Source: Parashewanella tropica
Lineage (GTDB): Bacteria; Pseudomonadota; Gammaproteobacteria; Enterobacterales; Shewanellaceae
Assembly: GCF_004358445.1 (NCBI RefSeq)
Contig: NZ_CP037951.1
Span: 1,537,501-1,601,500 of the forward strand
Reading direction: 5' to 3'
Length of the DNA stretch: 64,000 nt
The position numbers and the translations under genes were made by a program. Within the stretch, counting starts at the first letter, position 1, and every line of letters starts with the position of its first letter. Below the pieces are notes generated by a model. That model had not been told where the DNA came from, made no database searches, and saw only the letters and a program-made list of their open reading frames with translations. Shown piece after piece: positions 8,870 through 16,855 of this stretch.

Positions 8870-10150
8870 CTATCGCTTCAAGTACTTTTGATAAAGCTGA
8901 TTATGGCGATTATTCAAATCAACTTTACGACCATCAATGTACAGCTGTTCAACTTTACCTTCAGCTTGGTCAAGCAAATCACCTTGTGTGATCACAAAGC
9001 TCGCCTTATAGCCTTTTTGCAACGAGCCGATATCTTTTAGGTTAAGAATATCAGCGGCGTCTGCAGTAATCGCTTTGAGTGCTTCTTCTTTGCTCAAACC
9101 ATGACTGACGGTTTGCCCTGCTGCAAACGGAAGGTTGCGAGTATTCCAATCAGCTTTGATAGCTAAAGCAAAAGGAACACCAGCTTGTTTAAGCAAGCTA
9201 GGGACTTTAAACGCTTGGTCTACCGGATCATCATTGCGTTGAGGCAAGCCAAACACATTGGTGTAAATGACTTTAGCGCCAATTTCATTGATTGAAGTTG
9301 CTACTCGCCAAGCATCATAACCACCCACAATAACAAGCTTGAATTTGTACTTTCTAGCAATAGCAATGGCTTGTTCAATTTGCTTCTGTTTATTGGCATG
9401 AACATAGAGCTGCCCTTTGCCTTCAAACAGCGGGAGCATACTCGCTAAGGCTTTATTGCCCTCAACGTCATCACCAGCTTTGGAAGCCAAAAAGTAGCGG
9501 TATCCATCCTCAAAGGCTTGATAGACTTCTTTTATTTGCTTATTTTGGTTGTCCAATTGTTGCTTGTAAATTTTTGGATTTGATGAAGCCCAACGAATAG
9601 ATGGCCAATACAAGTTCATTTCTAAGCCTGTTTTGACCAGAGCGTCATCAACATTCCATGAATCCAAGTTAACAACAATAGATTGGCCGGCAATACCGTT
9701 ACCACTTGGGATCACTTGCGCATAAGTGACTCCATTACGACGAACGGTCGGAATGATTTCTGAGTCTGCGTTGTAAGCAACAGCAGGGGATAGCTGAGGA
9801 TTAACAAAACCGACTTCTCGATTATCGACACTTTCTTTTACGGCATTCACTTCTACCAAGCCTAAGCTGGTGCTGAGTGCAATTAATCCCGGGTAAACGT
9901 GCTTACCTGTAAGGTCGATGATTTGTGCCGAGTTCGATGTCAAATCTTGGCCGATTTCTACAATACGACCGTTATCAAACAGCATATCACCATTTTCAAT
10001 CACACCATTTGCAGCTGTGTGAATGGTCGCGTTTTGGATCAAAATAGCTTGTTTTTGTTGTTCAGCTGGCACGATGTCGCTGGCTAACGTCGCTGTTGAA
10101 AATAACCCTGCCACTGACAATAAGCTGATGGCTAAAAAATTCTTTTTCAT
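8870..10150 (-). CDS. Exported amidohydrolase-superfamily protein, 426 aa
   Basis: An N-terminal signal peptide (MKKNFLAIS...TLASD, cleavage near residue 24) indicates export. The fold reads as an imidazolonepropionase-like amidohydrolase: a beta-sandwich start (ENGDMLFDNGRIVEIG), the segment GKHVYPGLIALSTSLG, and the C-terminal LQKGYKASFVITQGDLL. The metal-binding H-x-H normally following PG(L/F)ID is replaced by ALSTS, so the usual metal site is incomplete and catalysis is doubtful. It lies 11 bp after the 1023-aa amidohydrolase and has its own strong AAGGAG site, so the two form an operon and may form a complex. Confidence 0.8.
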   Translation of the reverse strand: MKKNFLAISLLSVAGLFSTATLASDIVPAEQQKQAILIQNATIHTAANGVIENGDMLFDNGRIVEIGQDLTSNSAQIIDLTGKHVYPGLIALSTSLGLVEVNAVKESVDNREVGFVNPQLSPAVAYNADSEIIPTVRRNGVTYAQVIPSGNGIAGQSIVVNLDSWNVDDALVKTGLEMNLYWPSIRWASSNPKIYKQQLDNQNKQIKEVYQAFEDGYRYFLASKAGDDVEGNKALASMLPLFEGKGQLYVHANKQKQIEQAIAIARKYKFKLVIVGGYDAWRVATSINEIGAKVIYTNVFGLPQRNDDPVDQAFKVPSLLKQAGVPFALAIKADWNTRNLPFAAGQTVSHGLSKEEALKAITADAADILNLKDIGSLQKGYKASFVITQGDLLDQAEGKVEQLYIDGRKVDLNNRHNQLYQKYLKR

Positions 10151-10161
10151 TGTTCTTCTCC

Positions 10162-13100
10162 TTAGTGGCTGTGATTATGGTTGTGTTTGTGTTTGCTATC
10201 CCAAGCATGGAATAGTGTGTCACAGTGCCATTCAGGTTCTTTAAACAATGGTGCCGCTGACTTCGGCTTCATTTTGGTGCCGCTGGTTAAGATCTTTTGA
10301 ATGAGAGCTTGGCGCTCATCGGCAACTTGTTGCTGCTTTTGTTTATCCTTTTCGATATCAAAGTAGCGTTTGCCATCAACCCATACTTTTTCTGCTTTAG
10401 CATAAACTGAAAGTGGATTGTGACTCCATAAAGCTAAATCTGCTTGTTTACCTTCTTTGATAGAGCCAACGTATTTATCAACACCGAGTTGTTTAGCTGG
10501 GTTGATAGTCACCATGTTCCATGCATCAATTTCGCTCATATCACAGTAAAACATTGACTTGGCGGCTTCTTGGTTAAGACGGCGCATCATTTCTCTATCG
10601 TCTGAGTTAACACTTGTAAGTACACCTTTTTTCGTCATCAAGCAGGTGTTTTGTGGTATCGCGTCATACACTTCGAATTTGTATGCCCACCAATCAGAGA
10701 AGGTAGAAGCGGTTGTACCATGCTTTGCCATTTCATCAGCAACTTTATAACCTTCAAGAATATGAGTGAAGGCTTTTACGGTAAAGCCGTAAGTATCAGC
10801 CACTTTTAAGAACATAAGAATTTCAGATGCAACATAAGAGTGAATGTGAACATCGCGCTTACCATTTATAACTTGGCTAATGGCTTCGAGGCGATAGTCC
10901 TTTCTTGGAGCAACAATTTTACGTTTAGAGCTGCGACGTAAATCGTCGTAATCCTTTTGCGCTTTTTCGTACTCAAGTGTTGCATCCATGGTTTCACGGA
11001 AGAGGGCATCAACACCCATGCGGCTCTTAGGGAAACGACGAGAGAACTTATCACCCCAGTGAGTTTGTTTTACGTTTTCACCCAAAGCGAACTTTATGCT
11101 TGGATTAGCTTCTTTAAACTTTAATTGCTCAGCAGTATCGCCCCAACGAAGTTTAATAGTTTGTGCTTGACCGCCAATAGGGTTGGCACTGCCATGAAGT
11201 AGCTGCACAGTTGTTACACCACCAGCAAGAGCACGATAAATGTTGATGTCGTTAGGATTGAGAACGTCACCAATGCGAACTTCTGAAGTCACGGCATGAG
11301 TTGCTTCGTTAACACCGCCATTTACCGCAATGTGCGAGTGTTCATCAACAATACCTGCGGTAAGGTGTTTGCCTGTACCATCAATGACAGTCGCATTTCT
11401 TGGAGCGTTTAATCCCTGACCAATTTCTTCAATTTTGCCGTCTTCAATTATTACATCAGTATTTTTAAGAATCCCTGATTTTTCTGATGTCCATACAGTA
11501 ACGTTTTTGATTAAAACGGTTTCTTGTGTTGGTAATGAATCAAGACCGTAAGCTACATTTGGATAAGTCAGCTTACTGACATAACTTGCTTTGGCTTTTT
11601 TATCTTTAACTATTTCTGTTGGTTTCGAGTCACTGCCTTTTTCAAGCTTTATACGCTTAGCGGTAACAGGATGCTGCGTACCATCCGCGGTTTCCATACG
11701 TCCCGTTAGTTCATTGCCGTCTAACCATAAAACAAAACGAGTAACGCCTTGATAACCCGCTTCACTGAGATCGGCAATGAAGGTGAGTCGCTCGTCGTTG
11801 TACTTAAGCTTATCTAAGTCAACTTGTTGCTCACCGCTTGCAAGCGTTGCATCTAACTTTTTGCTTTTCTCTAAGCCAAAGTCAAAGTCGATTTGATTAA
11901 GTGTGAGCTGGTAATCGCCTATAAGCTTGTCGTAACTACGATCAAGCAGTTGAGTTTCATTACCTTGCAACCAAACGCTATAAATTTTACCGTTTTCGAA
12001 CAAATCGCCTTTTGAAATCACAAAATCAGCTTTGTAGCCTGGTTTAAGCTTGCCTGCGATATCAGAGATATTAGCCATTTCAGCAGGGTTAGTGGTCAGT
12101 GCCGCGAGCGCATCTTGCTTTGATAAACCAGCTTTAATCGCTTTACGAAGCTCTTTCAAAAAGCCTTTTTTATTGCTGCCAGACATTGTAAAAGCAAATG
12201 GAATATCAGCTTTTGCCAAAGCGGCTGGGTTTGAAGCGGCACGTTCCCAATGCCTTAGTTCTGCTAGCTCTACATCTTTTGCTGCATCGCTGTCTGCAAC
12301 ATTAGGCGCATCAGGGAACTTTAGCGGTAAGATGATCGAATAATTTAATGCCTTGATTTCATCAATTCGACTGTATTCGCTACCAGTACCAACAATGGTT
12401 GGAGTTAAATTAAACTCAGCTAATTCACGAGCAGCACGTAATTGGTTATTAAGGTTATCGGTTTCAAAAATAACTTGTTGCTTGCCTAAGTTTGCTAGCT
12501 TTTCAAATGCGGCATTAAATTCGATTTCATTGGGTTGAGATATCGTTCCCGGCTTCTTGTAATTTTCGTTGTACCATTTTGCATCCGACAGTGTTTGACG
12601 AATAAGGGCAATACTACCCATAAGTGAACCTGGGTAGTCCTGTTTTGAGCTGCCTTTATTGAAAGACATAAATTGGTGACCACGAGCCTGATAGATCACT
12701 TTGTTAGGAATATCCTTATCCAAGGACAGACTTACCCCACGACCACGAAAAATCCCGTCTAATTTCGCAGATTGAACACTGGTAAAGCCATTGTTAATCC
12801 AAGTTTTCGCACTTTTATTACTTGGCTTTATGTAGTTGAACCATTCTTTTTCAGCATGAATTGCATCATTTGAAGCATTACCGCCGATACGGTCATTGTG
12901 GTAAATCGGCTTGGTTTTCTTGGTTTCAGGGTAGCTATAATCAATCCCATATTGAGTGTAAGGATCGATAAAACCTGGGTAGATGGTATATCCAGTGAGA
13001 TCGATTTCTAAAGCAGACTTTGGAAAGTCATTATCTTTTATGATAGCTTTAATACGATCGTTTTCAACCAATAAGGTTGCGTTTTCAATAACTTCACCAG

Positions 13101-13233
13101 GGGCAACAATAATATTGGCGTGAGTTAAAGCCGTAAGTTTATTGTTCGCATTCGGTGTAAGTACACTGGCGAAACTGGATGATGACAGAACAACTAACGC
13201 ACTAGCGCTTATCACTTTGTTAATATTTATCAT
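10162..13233 (-). CDS. Exported two-module amidohydrolase, 1023 aa, His-rich tail
   Basis: I place the start at ATG 13231-13233, which opens directly into a signal peptide (ININKVISASALVVLSSSSFAS). The longer frame from 13284 would put 17 polar residues before it. The N-terminal module (about 40-450) resembles an amidohydrolase but has PGFIDPYTQ where H-x-H is expected. The C-terminal module (about 580-1000) keeps the motif (TAGIVDEHSHIAV), IHSY, FTHILEGY and the Asp of SVNSDD, so it is the likely active centre. The substrate is unknown; homologues are linked to cyclic amides or peptides. The protein ends with alternating His residues (KHKHNHNHSH). It is followed by the 426-aa paralogue. Confidence 0.85.
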   Translation of the reverse strand: MININKVISASALVVLSSSSFASVLTPNANNKLTALTHANIIVAPGEVIENATLLVENDRIKAIIKDNDFPKSALEIDLTGYTIYPGFIDPYTQYGIDYSYPETKKTKPIYHNDRIGGNASNDAIHAEKEWFNYIKPSNKSAKTWINNGFTSVQSAKLDGIFRGRGVSLSLDKDIPNKVIYQARGHQFMSFNKGSSKQDYPGSLMGSIALIRQTLSDAKWYNENYKKPGTISQPNEIEFNAAFEKLANLGKQQVIFETDNLNNQLRAARELAEFNLTPTIVGTGSEYSRIDEIKALNYSIILPLKFPDAPNVADSDAAKDVELAELRHWERAASNPAALAKADIPFAFTMSGSNKKGFLKELRKAIKAGLSKQDALAALTTNPAEMANISDIAGKLKPGYKADFVISKGDLFENGKIYSVWLQGNETQLLDRSYDKLIGDYQLTLNQIDFDFGLEKSKKLDATLASGEQQVDLDKLKYNDERLTFIADLSEAGYQGVTRFVLWLDGNELTGRMETADGTQHPVTAKRIKLEKGSDSKPTEIVKDKKAKASYVSKLTYPNVAYGLDSLPTQETVLIKNVTVWTSEKSGILKNTDVIIEDGKIEEIGQGLNAPRNATVIDGTGKHLTAGIVDEHSHIAVNGGVNEATHAVTSEVRIGDVLNPNDINIYRALAGGVTTVQLLHGSANPIGGQAQTIKLRWGDTAEQLKFKEANPSIKFALGENVKQTHWGDKFSRRFPKSRMGVDALFRETMDATLEYEKAQKDYDDLRRSSKRKIVAPRKDYRLEAISQVINGKRDVHIHSYVASEILMFLKVADTYGFTVKAFTHILEGYKVADEMAKHGTTASTFSDWWAYKFEVYDAIPQNTCLMTKKGVLTSVNSDDREMMRRLNQEAAKSMFYCDMSEIDAWNMVTINPAKQLGVDKYVGSIKEGKQADLALWSHNPLSVYAKAEKVWVDGKRYFDIEKDKQKQQQVADERQALIQKILTSGTKMKPKSAAPLFKEPEWHCDTLFHAWDSKHKHNHNHSH

Positions 13234-13574
13234 TTTTCCATGTGATGTTTTGTTATAGGTAGCGTTAGGATACTGCAAAGGCAATAGGGAAAAGAAGTTT
13301 TTTTGTAACTTTTTATTATCAATTTACGTCATTTAGATATTGAATTTGAAATTGGTTTTCGAACTTTTGTCACTTGAACTCGTTGTATCAATTAAATGTG
13401 ATATATAAGAACAAAAGCTAAATTTGCAATTGATATTATTCTTATTTAGGAGTTGCTTTAAAATAATTCAGGCGGCATATAGATGTGATTTTTAATAGTT
13501 TTGAAAATGAGGTTTAAATTGAATCCATAGAAAAAGCCCGAACTTATCGTCGGGCTTACTTTAATTAAATAGCG
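13234..13574. other. Intergenic region between H-NS gene and amidohydrolase operon
   Basis: 341 AT-rich bases. They contain the terminator of the H-NS-like gene (13530-13557) and must carry the leftward promoter of the amidohydrolase operon. I could not fix a convincing -35/-10 pair by eye and see no other gene. Confidence 0.6.
13530..13557 (-). terminator. Rho-independent terminator of the H-NS-like gene
   Basis: AAGCCCG (13534-13540) pairs with CGGGCTT (13551-13557). Read leftward the stem is followed by TTTTTC, 17 bp past the stop codon. Confidence 0.85.
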
Positions 13575-13964
13575 TTATTTAATTAAAAACTCATCAAGTT
13601 TGCGACCTTTATCAACTTCGTTTTTAAATACGGTTGGCATGCGACCTTGACCAGTCCATTGAATTAATTGACCATCAACCGTGATTTCATACTTAGGTGG
13701 ACGAGGAGCGCGTTTTTTAGGTGCAGCTTTAACCGCACCTAGATCTTCTACAGATAAGCCAATGGCTTCCATTTGTTGGCGAATCTTTTCAATTTCAGCG
13801 TCTCTTACAGCGTTTGCTTTTTTTAGCTCTTCTTCTTGTTGTTCACGCTCAACAATAATCTTATCTAATTTAACCGCTAATTCTTTTAATTCTTCAACCG
13901 AAAGCTCTTTTACTGCAGCTTTAAAACGGCGACCATGAGTTAAGATTTCTAAAAAATCATTCAT
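13575..13964 (-). CDS. hns: H-NS-family nucleoid-associated protein
   Basis: A small DNA-bridging protein that silences AT-rich, often acquired, genes. From ATG 13962-13964 it is 129 aa. The first 70 residues are a charged coiled-coil oligomerisation domain. The C-terminal DNA-binding domain ends YEITVDGQLIQWTGQGRMP, with the family core W-T-G-x-G-R-x-P. Residues around KKRAPRPPK form the basic linker. AGGA lies nine bases before this ATG but only one base before the alternative ATG at 13973, which decides the start. It stands alone with its own terminator. The large tandem unknown genes next to it are AT-rich, the kind of DNA H-NS would bind (inference). Confidence 0.93.
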   Translation of the reverse strand: MNDFLEILTHGRRFKAAVKELSVEELKELAVKLDKIIVEREQQEEELKKANAVRDAEIEKIRQQMEAIGLSVEDLGAVKAAPKKRAPRPPKYEITVDGQLIQWTGQGRMPTVFKNEVDKGRKLDEFLIK

Positions 13965-14253
13965 TGCAAACATTCCTATTCAATAATTTAAATATTTGAA
14001 TGAAATAATAATGAACTGAAAGTAATAGATCAATCAAAAAAGTGTCAAAATTTAGAAAGGTAAGTTATAGGTTAAAAGTTGAAAGATTAACGTAAGAATA
14101 ATCCAATATTAAACAAGAGTCATAATTAGATAAAAAGCATGAAGATAAATGGATATACGGTTTAAGTTGAGCAATAATCAAATTTTTCAGGGACAATTTT
14201 TAGAAAACGGATTTAGAGTTTTATTTTATTAATACTGAATAATTGGTGTCCCT

Positions 14254-16659
14254 ATGGCAAGTGCATCACTTTTACCTTCACAAACTCGCTCCTTAGATGT
14301 TTTACATACCTTGGATTATAAAAATATTGAACAAAAAAGCGGTATTAAGGCTAGGTTAACTTTTAATGGAGTGAGTGTAAGAAAAGAATATCTTTATGAA
14401 GTACACATTCAAGTTTTAAATGGTGAAATTGATGTTAGCTGCAAGCACATAAAAACGGAGTGGATTCAATTTCAGCCAAAAGATTTAAAAGCCGCCAAAA
14501 GACAGGCGAAAATTTATGTTATTTCAGCTTCTTCGATACCAAAGGTTTTATTTTTAAAAGCCTTAAAATCACCATCACTTGAAGATCTAGAGCAAGTAGA
14601 AATTATACAAATGTTAGAGTTAAATCGATGCGTTGAACTTGTTTTATCAGATGATGTAGATGCCGATTTAAAGCCGAAACTACTTAAACAAATCCTATTG
14701 AAAAATAGAATTGATAACGAAGCTCCTGAATTAAGCCTGACAAACGCACAGCTGCTTCCAAAAGAGTGTGTAAATATTGACGATATCATACAGCTAATGA
14801 AGTTCAAGTGTTGGGATGAACAGCCTAAGTATATAAGGCTTCGTTTTTATTCTAGGCTACGCAATAACGAGTTAAAAGCGTTGTTTAAATTGGCTTCGCT
14901 CCCACAGAAGGTGGAAATCCTTAATTTATTGATTAAAGGCTCTACATATACGGCAATATACGCTGATCAAGCACAAGCAGAAGCTGTGGCTAATTTTGAA
15001 GATTGTGCTTTTCTTGACGTAGAGGATGAAGAACCAAAGGTTGAACCAAACAATGAACTTCTTCTTGAGTTAATTGGTGAGTCTCAAAACATTCCTGAAC
15101 TCTGGAATGGTGTTTTTGAGGAGCTAGCTTCACCTGAATTGAGCTATGTACTAAGTAAAGTATATGAGTTCGGCATAGAGAAACTTCCGAATATGCAGCA
15201 GTTATTACTAGCGAGCTCTTTTAGAGTATTAAGCATTGTAGGGGCAGAAATAACCGATCTAGCTTTTAACAAGCTAGAACCAGAATTACGCTTAGCGGCA
15301 CTTCTAGATCAAGAACAACACTTATTCGCTGCTTTAGATCATGCTGACGAGCAAATAATCATTAACTTTTTAAGGGGGACCTTAGGTAAGTGTAAGGTTT
15401 CTGAAATGGGTGATCCAGCAATCAGGAGCTTAGTAAGAAGAGTTGTTAGTGATCAGAGACTTAAGACGATTTTTTTGGAGAGCATTTCGCTCTATTTCTT
15501 CGATGTTCAAAGAGATGTGTTTGCAAATCATTTGGACGATGCCGAGTTACTAGACTTATTTAAAGCTTCTGTTGAGATGAATAAAGGACTTGTTGATTTA
15601 ACAAGGCTTGTGATGCTGCGATTTAATAAGAGACCTGAAGCCAGAAAGTTATTTATGGAGGGGTTAAAAGTAGATAAAGAAGAAGCGATGGCACAATGTA
15701 GATGGATGGTTCGTGATAAACACAAGCTGACCACTTATTTATATTGCTGTCCAGTTACTGTATCAAAAGAAATCGTTACCGATTTTGCTACTGCTTGCAC
15801 TTGTGAAGATTCGGAAGCGCGTAATCGCCATGGCAGTTATCGTTTATACATTCATAGGCCCACTGAACTTATAAGTCTTGTTCCTTATTTAACAAGTGAT
15901 ATTTGGATGCAGATGCTGTCTCATTCACAGTATTTATTTCAACAGCCAAAAAGTGATGTATCTTCTGAACCACTCTTGTCTCATTTAAAGGGAGATGAAG
16001 CTTTAGAGTTACTCATGGATCAAGAAACTCAATGTGGTTGTAACAAAGTTTTAGATAATCTAACAGAGGCTCAACTAAGCAGTATGATTTGGCGTCTACA
16101 AAAAAATCCAACGATATTCAAACTAGTACGTGATTGTGCAAAGATTGAGTTGTTTTATCATTGCGAAAAAATAGGAAGAGACCTTTCTACTTTTAAATCG
16201 AAGTTACAGGATACCCCAGACCAACTGAAATTATTTGACGCTGATTTGCAACGCTTGGCTAAGAAAATGGTTGAGACTGAACCTACAAGGTTTTATACCA
16301 TGATATCTAGAATCAGGCTGTATTTAGATATTGCAGTCGAAATGTTAGAGGATTTTTCGTCTGACCAGCTTTTAGATACATGGTTAAATCTAAGTTCTTT
16401 TGACAAAGAAAGTTCTAGGATCCCTCTGCGAGAAAGACTGTGTCATGAAGCTAAATTTCAACGCAGTATGTTAAGCAATAAAGAAAAGGCCGTAGAAATT
16501 CTATACAGCCTTTTGCACAATGAAACTCAATCACTTTTGAGTGAATTAGCACAAGAGCATTTTACACAAGAAGAAGTGACAGACCTTCAAACCGCTTTTA
16601 AGCAGTATCACCCTAATGAAAGTGAAGCTCTAAATAGCTATTTTTGTAAATCACATTAA
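14254..16659 (+). CDS. Large hypothetical protein, 801 aa (tandem paralogue 1)
   Basis: I do not recognise this protein. It lacks a signal peptide and transmembrane segments. Residues 1-110 are mixed alpha/beta; the rest looks like an array of amphipathic helices, which could be an alpha-solenoid, though no repeat consensus is clear. It is paralogous to the next gene along its whole length: IWDEQP-like, ELWNGV versus ELWDGV, YCCPVTVSKE versus YCCSVAVSKE, and the same ending F-C-K-S/G. Cysteines are frequent. No clear ribosome binding site precedes the ATG. It lies between hns and etfBA with 280 bp of AT-rich DNA upstream, so it appears to be accessory DNA. Confidence 0.75.
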   Translation: MASASLLPSQTRSLDVLHTLDYKNIEQKSGIKARLTFNGVSVRKEYLYEVHIQVLNGEIDVSCKHIKTEWIQFQPKDLKAAKRQAKIYVISASSIPKVLFLKALKSPSLEDLEQVEIIQMLELNRCVELVLSDDVDADLKPKLLKQILLKNRIDNEAPELSLTNAQLLPKECVNIDDIIQLMKFKCWDEQPKYIRLRFYSRLRNNELKALFKLASLPQKVEILNLLIKGSTYTAIYADQAQAEAVANFEDCAFLDVEDEEPKVEPNNELLLELIGESQNIPELWNGVFEELASPELSYVLSKVYEFGIEKLPNMQQLLLASSFRVLSIVGAEITDLAFNKLEPELRLAALLDQEQHLFAALDHADEQIIINFLRGTLGKCKVSEMGDPAIRSLVRRVVSDQRLKTIFLESISLYFFDVQRDVFANHLDDAELLDLFKASVEMNKGLVDLTRLVMLRFNKRPEARKLFMEGLKVDKEEAMAQCRWMVRDKHKLTTYLYCCPVTVSKEIVTDFATACTCEDSEARNRHGSYRLYIHRPTELISLVPYLTSDIWMQMLSHSQYLFQQPKSDVSSEPLLSHLKGDEALELLMDQETQCGCNKVLDNLTEAQLSSMIWRLQKNPTIFKLVRDCAKIELFYHCEKIGRDLSTFKSKLQDTPDQLKLFDADLQRLAKKMVETEPTRFYTMISRIRLYLDIAVEMLEDFSSDQLLDTWLNLSSFDKESSRIPLRERLCHEAKFQRSMLSNKEKAVEILYSLLHNETQSLLSELAQEHFTQEEVTDLQTAFKQYHPNESEALNSYFCKSH

Positions 16660-16855
16660 GTAATTCATAAAAATACCAAAAAAGTCTCTTAAATATCACG
16701 CCTCTATAGTTGATGTACCAAAAACTTAATATTAATAAAAATATACATTCAAGACGTTTGTGCATAAATAATGGATAATCATCGAGTCACGTTGGAAGTT
16801 CGAATATTTTTAAAAGGACTAAACGCTTAACCCTTATTAACTCGATGGTATAAAC

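Noticed and set aside
10162-13284. Start of the large amidohydrolase at 13284
   Set aside because: It adds 17 polar residues before a clear signal peptide; ATG 13233 starts directly at it.
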